Positions 17,618 through 26,447 of a stretch of DNA of 64,000 nucleotides are shown piece by piece. Each line of letters begins with the position of its first letter. The first letter of the stretch is position 1. The notes below the pieces were generated by a model. That model was not told where the DNA came from, searched no databases, and was given only the letters and a program-made list of their open reading frames with translations. The position numbers and the translations under genes were made by a program. Source of the DNA: Lachnospiraceae bacterium (GTDB taxonomy: Bacteria; Bacillota; Clostridia; Lachnospirales; Lachnospiraceae); the NCBI GenBank assembly GCA_910574805.1, contig CAJTCV010000001.1, forward strand, positions 62,001-126,000, given 5' to 3'.

Positions 17618-17646
17618 ATCATACTCTGAAATACAGAAAAATGCAA
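17618..17646 (-). promoter_or_regulatory. Promoter of the mraZ (dcw) operon
   Basis: TTGCAT (17641-17646) and TATGAT (17618-17623), 17-base spacer, directly followed by the AGTGG repeats. Confidence 0.8.
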
Positions 17647-17713
17647 TAGTATTTCTTAAGTACTTCTTCAGAAAGTACAGAAATTTCTCCATTTCTCAGT
17701 AAAACTGCACAAA

Positions 17714-17758
17714 AAAACAGAGCTGCCGCACCGTTTTCCCGTACAACAGCTCTGTTTT
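17714..17758 (-). terminator. Terminator of the lgt operon
   Basis: AAAACAGAGCTG and CAGCTCTGTTTT form a 12-bp stem, followed on the minus strand by a run of T. It separates lgt and its small partner from the mraZ promoter. Confidence 0.88.
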
Positions 17759-17774
17759 CCATATGAAGTTGTCT

Positions 17775-17951
17775 TTATGCATCTTTACCGATGCATTCCG
17801 TCGTCCTTCTGGTCTCGTATACCCCTATCAGCCAGTCCATCCGCTTTGCTTCATCCAGAAGCATGGTCAGATTTTCCCTCTGTCCAGCCATACGATCCAG
17901 CCTTTTCCGTTGTGTCTCAATCGCTTTCTTGATGTTTCTCTTTCTGTTCAT
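17775..17951 (-). CDS. Spo0E-like small protein (putative aspartyl-phosphate phosphatase)
   Basis: 58 residues, helical and basic. The pattern IETQRKRLDRM followed by LTMLLDEAKRMDWLIGVYE resembles the Spo0E family, whose second helix carries a conserved (S/A)-x-x-(L/M)-D-x-L-I-x-x-Y motif. Spo0E proteins dephosphorylate phosphorelay regulators such as Spo0A. The gene overlaps the lgt 3' end by about 35 bases and shares its terminator, so it is co-transcribed with lgt. Start at ATG 17951, or GTG at 17960. Identification rests on a short motif and should be treated as tentative. Confidence 0.55.
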   Translation of the reverse strand: MNRKRNIKKAIETQRKRLDRMAGQRENLTMLLDEAKRMDWLIGVYETRRTTECIGKDA

Positions 17952-18813
17952 GATCCTCACCGCTCATATTCTTTTTTCTACCCAGAATGATCATGATAAG
18001 GGAAAAAAGAATCAGCACACCTGCCAGCAGCTGAGATACGGGAATACCTGTATTCCCGATCTGAAGCTGGTCAGTCCGAAGGCCTTCGATCCAGATCCGC
18101 CCCAGACCATATCCCAGAAGATAGGTCAGGAACAGCTCTCCCTGAAATCTTTTCTTCGTGCGATACCAGTACAGGAAACAGATGACGCCAAGGTTCCACA
18201 TGGATTCGTAGAGGAACGTGGGGTGCATCTGAATAAACTGCTCTCCGCCGATCACCTGTACGTGCGCCCACATCTCTTCTGTGATCTCATGAGTGCGCAC
18301 TGCACTTACCGGAAGCTGCATGGCAAAGAGTCCATCCGTATAGCCGCCGAAGGCTTCTCTGTTGAAGAAATTGCCCCAGCGCCCCAGAATCTGTCCTGCC
18401 ACTAACCCGATACATGCTGTATCCACCATCTTAAGAAATGACAGCTTTTTCACTCTGCTGTACACATAGACCGTAGATACTGCCCCGATAATTGCACCAT
18501 AGATCGCAATGCCTCCCTGTCTCAGATTGAAGATACTGAGCAGGTCATCTTTGTAATTATCCCATGAGAAAATCACATAATAGATCCTCGCACAGATAAT
18601 GGAAAAAATGATCGCATAGATCACCAGATCTGTGTAAGTATCCGGATCCTGTCCGGTCCTCTTCGCCTCCCTTTCAGCCAGGTAAAGCCCAAGCAGTATG
18701 GAAGTCCCCATAATGATTCCATAGTAGGCGATTTCGAACCCAAAGACAGATATGGACTTTCCCACATGATCCAGGTAGATACCCAGATGTGGAAAGTTAA
18801 CTGCTGTACTCAT
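17917..18813 (-). CDS. lgt: Phosphatidylglycerol:prolipoprotein diacylglyceryl transferase
   Basis: Transfers diacylglycerol from phosphatidylglycerol to the lipobox cysteine of prolipoproteins, in the cytoplasmic membrane. A seven-helix membrane protein of 298 residues with the Lgt signature GRWGNFFNREAFGG and the early RQGGIAIYGA segment. The C-terminus is a charged tail that overlaps the next small gene. It has its own promoter at 18865-18893. Confidence 0.96.
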   Translation of the reverse strand: MSTAVNFPHLGIYLDHVGKSISVFGFEIAYYGIIMGTSILLGLYLAEREAKRTGQDPDTYTDLVIYAIIFSIICARIYYVIFSWDNYKDDLLSIFNLRQGGIAIYGAIIGAVSTVYVYSRVKKLSFLKMVDTACIGLVAGQILGRWGNFFNREAFGGYTDGLFAMQLPVSAVRTHEITEEMWAHVQVIGGEQFIQMHPTFLYESMWNLGVICFLYWYRTKKRFQGELFLTYLLGYGLGRIWIEGLRTDQLQIGNTGIPVSQLLAGVLILFSLIMIILGRKKNMSGEDHEQKEKHQESD

Positions 18814-18864
18814 CGATGAAAATCCTTTCCTGAATGCAAACTGCCCGGTACAGTTTACGATTCT

Positions 18865-18893
18865 ATTTTATTTCTTTTTGTGACATTTTTCAA
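18865..18893 (-). promoter_or_regulatory. Promoter of lgt
   Basis: TTGAAA (18888-18893) and TAAAAT (18865-18870) on the minus strand with a 17-base spacer. Confidence 0.7.
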
Positions 18894-18935
18894 CGAAAAA
18901 ATGTCGACAGATTTCGACAAAAAACAGACACTTCC

Positions 18936-20036
18936 CTACACATTGAACAAAAATTCCACTACATCTCCGTCTTTCATCACGTATTCCTTACCTTCGCTGC
19001 CCACCAGACCTTTTGCTTTCGCAGCAGAAATGGAACCGCAGTCCAGAAGATCCTGGTAGTTGATCACCTCCGCCCGGATAAATCCGCGTTCAAAATCAGA
19101 ATGGATTTTGCCCGCCGCCTGAGGCGCTTTGGTCCCCACTCTGATCGTCCACGCCCGGGTCTCTTTCTCTCCGGCAGTCAGAAAGCTTAAAAGCCCCAGC
19201 AGACGATAGCTCGCCTGGATGAGCTTATCCAGACCGGATCTGGTGATTCCCAGATCTTCCAGAAACATTTTCTTTTCATCCTCTTCAAGCTCTGCGATCT
19301 CCTGTTCGATCTGAGCGCAGATCACGAACACTTCGCTGTGCTCCGACACCGCATGTTCCTGTACAGACTGTACATATGCGTTGCCCGCCCCGTCATCCGC
19401 CAGATCCTCTTCTGCCACGTTAGCTGCGAAGATCACCGGCTTGTATGTGAGAAGGTTGCAGGACTCCAGACACGTCTGCTCCTCTTCATCCTCCGCACCG
19501 TCGAAGCTCCGGGCTGTCTTTCCCTCTTCCAGATGCGCCTTGATCTTCTGAAGGAGCGCCAGCTCCTTTGCCAGAGCCTTGTCATTTCTTGCTCCTTTGG
19601 ACGTCTTTGCGATCCTTCGTTCCAGGATCTCAATATCTGAGAAAATCAGCTCCAGATTGATCGTCTCAATGTCCCGCAGAGGATCCACGCTCCCGTCCAC
19701 GTGAACCACATTGCTGTCCTCGAAACAGCGCACCACATGCACAATGGCATCTACCTCGCGGATATTGGCAAGAAACTGGTTGCCCAGTCCCTCTCCTTTG
19801 GAAGCGCCCTTGACAAGTCCTGCAATATCCACGAACTCAATCACTGCGGGAGTTACCTTTACAGAATTGTACAGGGCGGCGAGCCTGTCAAGCCTCTCGT
19901 CCGGCACTGCCACCACACCCACATTGGGGTCAATGGTACAGAAAGGATAGTTGGCAGATTCTGCGCCTGCTTTTGTCAATGAGTTAAACAGGGTACTTTT
20001 GCCTACGTTGGGCAGGCCTACGATTCCTAATTTCAT
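18936..20036 (-). CDS. ychF: Redox-regulated ATPase YchF (Obg family)
   Basis: An Obg-related P-loop protein that prefers ATP and binds ribosomes. N-terminal G1 motif GLPNVGKST, the switch [20 protein letters not shown], and the C-terminal TGS-type domain ending in [12 protein letters not shown] are all present. The length of 366 residues is standard. ATG at 20036. It follows rseP by about 40 bases on the same strand and could share its transcript. Confidence 0.96.
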   Translation of the reverse strand: MKLGIVGLPNVGKSTLFNSLTKAGAESANYPFCTIDPNVGVVAVPDERLDRLAALYNSVKVTPAVIEFVDIAGLVKGASKGEGLGNQFLANIREVDAIVHVVRCFEDSNVVHVDGSVDPLRDIETINLELIFSDIEILERRIAKTSKGARNDKALAKELALLQKIKAHLEEGKTARSFDGAEDEEEQTCLESCNLLTYKPVIFAANVAEEDLADDGAGNAYVQSVQEHAVSEHSEVFVICAQIEQEIAELEEDEKKMFLEDLGITRSGLDKLIQASYRLLGLLSFLTAGEKETRAWTIRVGTKAPQAAGKIHSDFERGFIRAEVINYQDLLDCGSISAAKAKGLVGSEGKEYVMKDGDVVEFLFNV

Positions 20037-20076
20037 CTATTCTTATTCTCCTCTTTTTGTCATATTCCGACAGGCT

Positions 20077-21105
20077 CTACAGAAAAATATGCCTGATATC
20101 GTTCAGAAGGACTACCATCATAAGTCCCATCAGCAGGATAAAACCTACAAAATGCACCATGCTCTCTTTCTCCTGAGGCAGTGCCTTCCCGCGGACTGCT
20201 TCAATAAGCAGGAATACAAGCCTGCCGCCATCCAGTGCCGGTATGGGCAGCAGATTCATGACTCCCAGATTCACAGACAGCAGGATGGACATAATCACCA
20301 TATTGAGCATTACATAATACCAGCCGTCTGACCGGGATTCTTCGTATGTGTCCCCGATGGTATGCACGATTCCCACCGGACCTGACATATCGTCCAGTCC
20401 CACCTGTCCCTGATACAGTTTCCGAAGGCTTTCCACCGTGGCCTTCAGCCAGTAACGCAGCTCCGCTGCGCTGTAGCCCATGGTTTCAAAAAAATCTCCT
20501 TTGATCCGTGCATTCGTCTTCTCAAAACCGTATCGGTAAAAACCGCCGGCATCCTTTACCGGAGTCAGAAGCACGGTATATTCCTCACTGCCCCGCCGAT
20601 AGGTGACCTCCGCATTCTGCCCCTGATACAGACTGTTGAACAGACTGATCTCCCGGTACACATAGGTTCTGCTCCCTCCCATGCGCACGATCCGATCGCC
20701 GTCCTGCATCCCTGCCTCCGCCGCCGGATATCCCGGCGTCACGTCCACCACCGTGTCATCATAGCCCACGTTTGCCACGATGATCACAGACAGCACGAAT
20801 GCCAGAATGAAATTGAAAACAGGACCTGCTGCCACTACAGCGATCCTCGCCCATACCGATTTGCTTCCAAAAGAGCCTTCCTCGTCGCTTTCTTCTTCCT
20901 CTCCCACCATCATACAGGAGCCTCCAAAGGGAAACAGCTTCAGGGAATAACGGGTTCCTCCCCATTCGTGGCTCAGAAGCCTGGGGCCCATGCCCACAGA
21001 AAATTCCGTAACAGTGACCCCGTTCCATTTTGCCAGCAGAAAATGTCCCAGCTCATGGACGATCACAAGAACGCTGAAGATCAACAGCGCCAGTATAATA
21101 CTCAA
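20077..21105 (-). CDS. rseP: Site-2 membrane metalloprotease RseP/RasP
   Basis: An intramembrane zinc protease that cleaves anti-sigma factors and signal-peptide remnants. HELGH (H17, E18, H21) lies in the first membrane segment. A PDZ domain follows (DVTPGYPAAEAGMQDGDRIVRM), and the second zinc site is in NLLPIPALDGGRLVF. The length is 342 residues. The start is a TTG at 21105 that overlaps the dxr stop (TTGA), with AGGTGG upstream, so translation is coupled to dxr. The order uppS-cdsA-dxr-rseP is conserved in bacteria. Confidence 0.95.
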   Translation of the reverse strand: MSIILALLIFSVLVIVHELGHFLLAKWNGVTVTEFSVGMGPRLLSHEWGGTRYSLKLFPFGGSCMMVGEEEESDEEGSFGSKSVWARIAVVAAGPVFNFILAFVLSVIIVANVGYDDTVVDVTPGYPAAEAGMQDGDRIVRMGGSRTYVYREISLFNSLYQGQNAEVTYRRGSEEYTVLLTPVKDAGGFYRYGFEKTNARIKGDFFETMGYSAAELRYWLKATVESLRKLYQGQVGLDDMSGPVGIVHTIGDTYEESRSDGWYYVMLNMVIMSILLSVNLGVMNLLPIPALDGGRLVFLLIEAVRGKALPQEKESMVHFVGFILLMGLMMVVLLNDIRHIFL

Positions 21106-22277
21106 TAATCCACCTGCTTTCTTATTTGGAGTTCCGCTTCCGCCCTTCCGATCCGCTCGTAGACTTCTGCTTCCACTTGCAGGATCTCTTCCACAGAGGG
21201 ATACCCGATCACTTTATGCGCTTTCATACAGTCTTCGATCAGTCTGGGAATATCTGTAAATCCGATCCTGCGGTCAAGAAACAGCGCCACAGCCCGTTCG
21301 TTGGCTGCATTGTATACGGTCGGCAGGCTCCCGCCGGCGGCGGCAGCTTCAAAGGCAAGCCGAAGTCCCGGGAAGACATCCATATCCGGCTGTTCAAAGG
21401 TGATCTGGGAGAGCGTCCCGAAGTCCAGCCGCTCTCCCGGCAGATAACGTCTCTCCGGATAATAAAGTGCATATTGAATCGGAAGCTTCATATCCGGCGT
21501 CCCAAGCTGCGCCAGCACTGCTCCGTCCACGAATTCCACCATGGAATGGATGATACTCTTCGGCTGAACTACGATCTGAATGTCCTTCGCTTCCACTCCG
21601 AACAGCCATCTGGCCTCCATCATTTCCAGCCCTTTATTGACCAGCGTGGCAGAATCAATGGTGATCTTACGTCCCATGGACCAGTTTGGATGCTTCAGCG
21701 CATCCTCTACACGGACATTCTTCATTTCTTCCTTTTTTCTTCCCCGGAAAGGTCCTCCGGAGGCGGTCAGTAATATTTTATGCAGTTCACTCCGATTTTC
21801 TCCATGCAGACACTGAAAAATCGCGCTGTGCTCGCTGTCCACCGGCAGAATCCGCACCCCGCATTCTTCTGCCAGAGGCATGATGATATGTCCTGCGGTC
21901 ACCAGTGTCTCTTTATTCGCCAGTGCGATATCTTTCCCGGCTTTCATGGCGGCAATCGTCGGACGAATGCCGATCATGCCCACGATGGCAGTCACCAGAA
22001 GCCCGGTCCCCGGCTGTTCCGCCACCTCCAGGAGTCCTTCCATCCCCGTTACAATCCGAAGCTCCAGATCTCCTGTGCGTTTTCTCAGTTCTTCTGCCTT
22101 TTCCTCTGTCCATACAGCCGCCAGAGACGGATGAAACTCCCGGATCTGGCTCTCCAGAAGATCTATGTTAGTTCCCGCCGCAAGAGCAGTGATCTCAAGA
22201 TCACCGTTCGCTCTCACAACCTCCAGGGTCTGCGTACCGATGGAACCGGTAGAACCCAGTATCGCTATTTTCTTCAT
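21102..22277 (-). CDS. dxr: 1-deoxy-D-xylulose 5-phosphate reductoisomerase
   Basis: Second step of the MEP isoprenoid pathway; target of fosmidomycin. The NADPH loop GSTGSIGTQTL, ALANKETLV, the metal and substrate loop PVDSEHSAIFQCL, LTASGGPFR and HPNWSMGRKITIDSATLVNKGLE are all present. ATG at 22277 has GGAG about eight bases upstream; an earlier ATG at 22289 is less well placed. It lies between cdsA and rseP and supplies precursors for UppS. Confidence 0.97.
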   Translation of the reverse strand: MKKIAILGSTGSIGTQTLEVVRANGDLEITALAAGTNIDLLESQIREFHPSLAAVWTEEKAEELRKRTGDLELRIVTGMEGLLEVAEQPGTGLLVTAIVGMIGIRPTIAAMKAGKDIALANKETLVTAGHIIMPLAEECGVRILPVDSEHSAIFQCLHGENRSELHKILLTASGGPFRGRKKEEMKNVRVEDALKHPNWSMGRKITIDSATLVNKGLEMMEARWLFGVEAKDIQIVVQPKSIIHSMVEFVDGAVLAQLGTPDMKLPIQYALYYPERRYLPGERLDFGTLSQITFEQPDMDVFPGLRLAFEAAAAGGSLPTVYNAANERAVALFLDRRIGFTDIPRLIEDCMKAHKVIGYPSVEEILQVEAEVYERIGRAEAELQIRKQVDY

Positions 22278-22321
22278 ATTTTTCTCCATTTAAGTTCCGC
22301 ATCTGCCCTCCAAATGCAGAT

Positions 22322-23128
22322 TCATTTTACCAGAAGCACCGCAAGAATATAGATCATAGGCGCTGTCACAATCACACTGTCAAACCGGTCCAGGATCCCT
22401 CCGTGCCCGGGTATCAGCTTTCCATAGTCTTTGATCCCGTGCTGACGCTTCACAGCAGACGCCGCCAGATCTCCCACCTGAGATGCGGCGGCGCCAAGGG
22501 CGCAGATCAACGCATAGATAAATACCGGCGCACCGGTAAGCACCGCATAGACAGCTCCCAGCGCCGCCGCACCTGCGACTCCGCCCACAGCGCCCTCTAT
22601 GGATTTCTTCGGACTCAGTACCGGCGCCAGCTTATGTTTCCCCAGAAGCATACCTGTACAGTAGGCAAACGTATCACATCCCCAGGAGCAGAAAAAGATC
22701 AGCCATACCAGAGAAAAGCCCACTGGCAGCATCCGGGTCAGATAGATAAAGCTCAGCATTACAGGCACAAAAACAATGCCGAAAAAAGCTGTCATCACCT
22801 GCCCGGTCTCATAGCGCGGAAAGGTAAATACATACACCGCCATAAGCAGCATAAATCCGGCAGTCAACGCCAGCCACTTGAATTCACCGTCCATCCCCGC
22901 TTCCGTCGTCATCAGCACTACGACGGTCCAGAGCCCCGCCCCCAGAAAACCGATCCTGCCGATTCCCCGGGTAATGCTCATGCCAAAGACCTTATAAAAT
23001 TCATCCAGTCCCAGATACCCGATTACCGCAGTGAAAAATCCCAGCATCAGCCCGCCGTACCAGCAGGTGCCGAAGACCAGAAGCACCAGAATAATGCCGC
23101 TTGACAGCCTTGTCAAAAAAGATTTCAT
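22322..23128 (-). CDS. cdsA: Phosphatidate cytidylyltransferase (CDP-diglyceride synthase)
   Basis: Makes CDP-diacylglycerol from phosphatidate and CTP, in the membrane. A polytopic protein of 268 residues, with the C-terminal family signature [13 protein letters not shown] followed by [11 protein letters not shown]. The start codon overlaps the uppS stop by one base (TGATG), so the two are translated together. Confidence 0.96.
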   Translation of the reverse strand: MKSFLTRLSSGIILVLLVFGTCWYGGLMLGFFTAVIGYLGLDEFYKVFGMSITRGIGRIGFLGAGLWTVVVLMTTEAGMDGEFKWLALTAGFMLLMAVYVFTFPRYETGQVMTAFFGIVFVPVMLSFIYLTRMLPVGFSLVWLIFFCSWGCDTFAYCTGMLLGKHKLAPVLSPKKSIEGAVGGVAGAAALGAVYAVLTGAPVFIYALICALGAAASQVGDLAASAVKRQHGIKDYGKLIPGHGGILDRFDSVIVTAPMIYILAVLLVK

Positions 23129-23838
23129 CAGGATTCCCCTTTCAGCTCTTCCTTCACTCCACCGTACCGGCGTTCTCTCTGATTGTATCTCTCCACGGCT
23201 TTCTTCAACTCTTCCCTGTCAAAATCCGGCCAGTGCACATCTGTAAAATAAAACTCCGCATATGCCAGCTGCCACATCAGATAGTTGGACAGCCGCAGCT
23301 CTCCGCTGGTCCGGATCAGAAGATCCGGATCCGGGATACCGGCAGTATCCAGATGTTCTGATATAACCTCTTCCGTAATGTCCTCCGGCCTGATACCCTC
23401 CGCTGCAATTTTCTGCACGGCACGGCGTATCTCGTCACGGCTTCCATAGTTGATGGCGATGGTAAAATTCAGCCCGTCCTGTTCTCTGGATTCCCGTTCC
23501 AGATCAGCAATGCTGCTCTGAATATCCGGCGCCAGCCCCGTCTTGTCTCCGATCACACGCACACGCATGTGATTCTTTTTCGCAGTCTTCACACAGGTCT
23601 TCATATAACTGCGCAGAAGGGACATAAGTGCATCCACTTCCTCTTTTGAGCGTCTCCAGTTCTCCGTGGAAAATGCATAGACCGTCAGATATTTTATCCC
23701 CATATGATACGCATCCTCACAGATCCGTTCCACATTTTTTGCTCCCTGAACATGACCATAATTTCTGGGCATTCCCTTCGCTTTTGCCCACCGTCCGTTT
23801 CCGTCCAGAATGATCGCCACATGCTGTGGAATCTTCAT
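23128..23838 (-). CDS. uppS: Isoprenyl transferase (undecaprenyl diphosphate synthase)
   Basis: Cis-prenyltransferase making the C55 lipid carrier for peptidoglycan. [11 protein letters not shown] holds the catalytic aspartate. [10 protein letters not shown], the INYGSRDEI segment and the C-terminal [20 protein letters not shown] follow family order. The length is 236 residues. ATG at 23838 with GGAGG upstream. Confidence 0.97.
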   Translation of the reverse strand: MKIPQHVAIILDGNGRWAKAKGMPRNYGHVQGAKNVERICEDAYHMGIKYLTVYAFSTENWRRSKEEVDALMSLLRSYMKTCVKTAKKNHMRVRVIGDKTGLAPDIQSSIADLERESREQDGLNFTIAINYGSRDEIRRAVQKIAAEGIRPEDITEEVISEHLDTAGIPDPDLLIRTSGELRLSNYLMWQLAYAEFYFTDVHWPDFDREELKKAVERYNQRERRYGGVKEELKGES

Positions 23839-23884
23839 ACCGCAACCTCCTGTTCTCCCTTCGGAATCGTTCCTTTACCTGACA

Positions 23885-23930
23885 CAAAACAAGGGCTGCA
23901 GCAGATATCACACTATTGCTGCATCCCCTG
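23885..23930 (-). terminator. Terminator after frr
   Basis: On the minus strand GGGGATGCAGCA pairs with TGCTGCAGCCC (one mismatch) and is followed by TTGTTTTG. It lies between frr and uppS. Confidence 0.7.
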
Positions 23931-23943
23931 TCTCAAGATCTTC

Positions 23944-24498
23944 TTATACCGTCATGATCTCCTTCGTCTTCTCTTCCACCGCCTCATCGATCTTCGCAAT
24001 ATACTTGTCCGTAAGCTTCTGTGCCTTCGTCTCAAGATTCTTCTGATCGTCCTCTGTCAGCTCGTTGTTCTTGTTCATCTTCTTGAACGTCTCATTGGCA
24101 TCCCGGCGGATATTGCGGACTGCGACCTTTGCCTCGTCTCCTTTTTTCTTCACGTCTTTGGCAAGAGACTTTCTGCGCTCCTCCGTCAGCTCCGGAAATA
24201 CCAGACGGATGGCTGAACCGTCATTGGTCGGATTAATGCCCAGATCAGAAGTATTGATCGCGCGTTCGATCTCGCGGATCATCTTCTTCTCCCAGGGCTG
24301 GATCAGGATAATACGCGCCTCCGGGACCGAGATATTTCCCACCTGCTGAAGCGGCGTCGGCGTCCCGTAATAATCCACTTTGATTTTATCCAGCACATGC
24401 GGATTGGCACGTCCTGCCCGAATCGTAGCGTAATCCCGCAGAAGTGCTTCGTAAGATTTGCTCATCTTGGTTTCAAACGGTTGTAATTTTTCTTCCAT
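23944..24498 (-). CDS. frr: Ribosome recycling factor
   Basis: Releases post-termination ribosomes with EF-G. 184 residues with the helical RATIRAGRANPHVLDKI-type start region, the YYGTPTPLQQVGNISVPEAR domain and the C-terminal helix with VRNIRRDANE. ATG at 24498 is preceded by AGGGAGG; the longer frame to 24522 overlaps pyrH. It follows pyrH, the usual tsf-pyrH-frr order, though tsf is not here. Confidence 0.97.
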   Translation of the reverse strand: MEEKLQPFETKMSKSYEALLRDYATIRAGRANPHVLDKIKVDYYGTPTPLQQVGNISVPEARIILIQPWEKKMIREIERAINTSDLGINPTNDGSAIRLVFPELTEERRKSLAKDVKKKGDEAKVAVRNIRRDANETFKKMNKNNELTEDDQKNLETKAQKLTDKYIAKIDEAVEEKTKEIMTV

Positions 24499-24518
24499 AA
24501 TGGTAGTTCCTCCCTGGA

Positions 24519-25214
24519 TCATACTGTTACTTTTGTTCCTGAAAATTCGCCCCGGACCGTGCGGATAATACTGTTTTCTTCATTCAGCCCAAACACCAGC
24601 ATGGGCATCCGGTTCTCCATGCACATGATGGACGCCGTCAGATCCATCACCCCCAGCTTCCGGTCAATCACGGTCTGAATCGGAAGTTCGTCATATTTTT
24701 TCGCTTCCGGATTCAGCTTCGGGTCACTGTCATAGACTCCGTCCACCGCTTTCGCCAGCAGGATCACATCTGCTTCGATCTCCACCGCTCTCAGGGTAGT
24801 CGTCGTATCCGTAGAGAAATACGGGTGCCCCGTCCCTCCTGCAAAAAATACCGCCATCCCCTTTTCCAGACACTCCACTGCCGCGTCCTTGGTGAACATC
24901 TCCGCCATGGGACCGCAGGTAAAGGGGGTGAATATCTTCGTCTTCATCCCGACGCTCCGAAAGATCTCCGATACATAGATACAGTTCATCACGGTAGCCA
25001 GCATCCCGATCTGATCGGATTTGGCACGGTCGATGTTTTCACTGGTCCTGCCCCTCCAGAAGTTGCCGCCTCCGATGACGATCCCCACCTGGATCCCCTG
25101 TTCCATGATGGTCTTCACCTGCTCTGCCACTCTGACACAGGTCGCCTCGTCAAAGCCGGTATGCTTCTCCCCCGCAAGGGCTTCACCGCTCAGTTTCAAT
25201 AGTACACGTTTCAT
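24519..25214 (-). CDS. pyrH: UMP kinase
   Basis: Phosphorylates UMP to UDP with ATP; an amino-acid-kinase-fold enzyme, 231 residues. LLKLSGEAL, VIGGGNFWRG, the GTGHPYFSTDTTTTLRA substrate loop and DGVYDSDPKL are characteristic. ATG at 25214, with its own promoter about 35 bases upstream; frr follows with about 20 bases between the genes. Confidence 0.97.
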   Translation of the reverse strand: MKRVLLKLSGEALAGEKHTGFDEATCVRVAEQVKTIMEQGIQVGIVIGGGNFWRGRTSENIDRAKSDQIGMLATVMNCIYVSEIFRSVGMKTKIFTPFTCGPMAEMFTKDAAVECLEKGMAVFFAGGTGHPYFSTDTTTTLRAVEIEADVILLAKAVDGVYDSDPKLNPEAKKYDELPIQTVIDRKLGVMDLTASIMCMENRMPMLVFGLNEENSIIRTVRGEFSGTKVTV

Positions 25215-25247
25215 ATCGCACCTCTGCTTTTCGTCTGAGTTATAAAT

Positions 25248-25275
25248 ATTTTACCACAAATCATGGAAATAGCAA
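25248..25275 (-). promoter_or_regulatory. Promoter of pyrH-frr
   Basis: TTGCTA (25270-25275) and TAAAAT (25248-25253) with a 16-base spacer. Confidence 0.55.
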
Positions 25276-25284
25276 CCAGATTTC

Positions 25285-25731
25285 TCACAGCTCTTCTGAA
25301 TCCAACAGAATTGTAAAAGGACCGTCATTTAAAAGCTCCACTTTCATATCCGCTCCAAATTCTCCGCATTCCACTGCCGGAAACTGCTCCCTGCATTTTG
25401 CAATGATATATTCATACATCTCATCTGCCATATCCGGCCGGCCGGCACGGGTAAAGCCTGGACGGTTCCCTCTCCGGCAGTCCGCATAGAGCGTAAACTG
25501 AGATACCAGCAGAAGCTCGCCCTCCACCGCCCGCAGATCCAGATTGGTCTTGCCGTTCTCGTCTTCAAAGATCCGAAGGCCCAGCAACTTCTTTACCATT
25601 TTATCTGCGGTTTCCTTCGTGTCGGTATCCGACACACCGATCAGCACCAGAAAGCCTCTGCCGATCTTTCCCAATATCCTGCCCTCTGCCGACACAGACG
25701 CATGGGACACTCTCTGTATTACAAATCTCAT
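25285..25731 (-). CDS. dtd: D-aminoacyl-tRNA deacylase
   Basis: Removes D-amino acids mischarged on tRNA. The two active-site motifs are present: [15 protein letters not shown] and the C-terminal [11 protein letters not shown], in place of the more common NxGPVT. The length is 148 residues. It lies 38 bases after maf on the same strand. In many Firmicutes dtd follows relA; here a RelQ-type synthetase is two genes upstream. Confidence 0.95.
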   Translation of the reverse strand: MRFVIQRVSHASVSAEGRILGKIGRGFLVLIGVSDTDTKETADKMVKKLLGLRIFEDENGKTNLDLRAVEGELLLVSQFTLYADCRRGNRPGFTRAGRPDMADEMYEYIIAKCREQFPAVECGEFGADMKVELLNDGPFTILLDSEEL

Positions 25732-25769
25732 ATTCCTGTTCTTTTCCTTATCATAATTCGTACCCGCTT

Positions 25770-26363
25770 TCAGACAGATACGTTTTTCAGGTCAAGCAGA
25801 TCCACACCTGCAGCCAGCACTTCCTGATAGAGTCTGCCCACCGGAAGTCCCACAACATTGTTGTAATCGCCTTCGATTCCGGCAACATACGCCGCAAATT
25901 TTCCCTGGATTCCGTAAGCCCCCGCCTTGTCCGCCGGCTCCCCGCTGTCCGCATACCGTTCCATCTGCGCTCCGGTCATGGGATATACCCGCACCTTCGT
26001 CGTCTCGGCAAAATGGACGAGCTTTCCGGATTCCCTGAGGATCACTGCCACGCCTGTGATCACCTCATGTTCCTTTCCGCTCAGGAGCCTCAGCATCCGC
26101 AGAGCATCCTCCCGGTTCTCCGGCTTCCCCAGGATCTGGCCCTCAGCGGCTACCACTGTATCCGCACCGATGATCACATCACCCTGCCATTTTTCCGCCA
26201 CTTCTTCCGCCTTCTGAAGGGCAAGCTCTTTTACTGCCTCTGAAGGGACTGTGGAAGTGATAACCTCCTCCCCTTCTGCCTTATGCACCTCAAAAACCAC
26301 TCCGATCTGCTCCAGCAGCTCGCTCCTTCTGGGCGATCCGGAAGCCAGTACGATTTTCTTCAT
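25770..26363 (-). CDS. maf: Maf-type nucleoside triphosphate pyrophosphatase
   Basis: House-cleaning pyrophosphatase for dTTP/UTP or modified nucleotides. The signature [12 protein letters not shown] at the N-terminus, [10 protein letters not shown] and [11 protein letters not shown] are typical. 197 residues. It sits between the REC-RelQ fusion gene and dtd and is probably co-transcribed with both. Confidence 0.95.
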   Translation of the reverse strand: MKKIVLASGSPRRSELLEQIGVVFEVHKAEGEEVITSTVPSEAVKELALQKAEEVAEKWQGDVIIGADTVVAAEGQILGKPENREDALRMLRLLSGKEHEVITGVAVILRESGKLVHFAETTKVRVYPMTGAQMERYADSGEPADKAGAYGIQGKFAAYVAGIEGDYNNVVGLPVGRLYQEVLAAGVDLLDLKNVSV

Positions 26364-26447
26364 GCTCTGTAACTCCTTCCGCTACATGGGATTATACAAA
26401 AAGATACACCTGAATGCAAGCCCCGGCTCATCTCCGGAATCTGCCGC

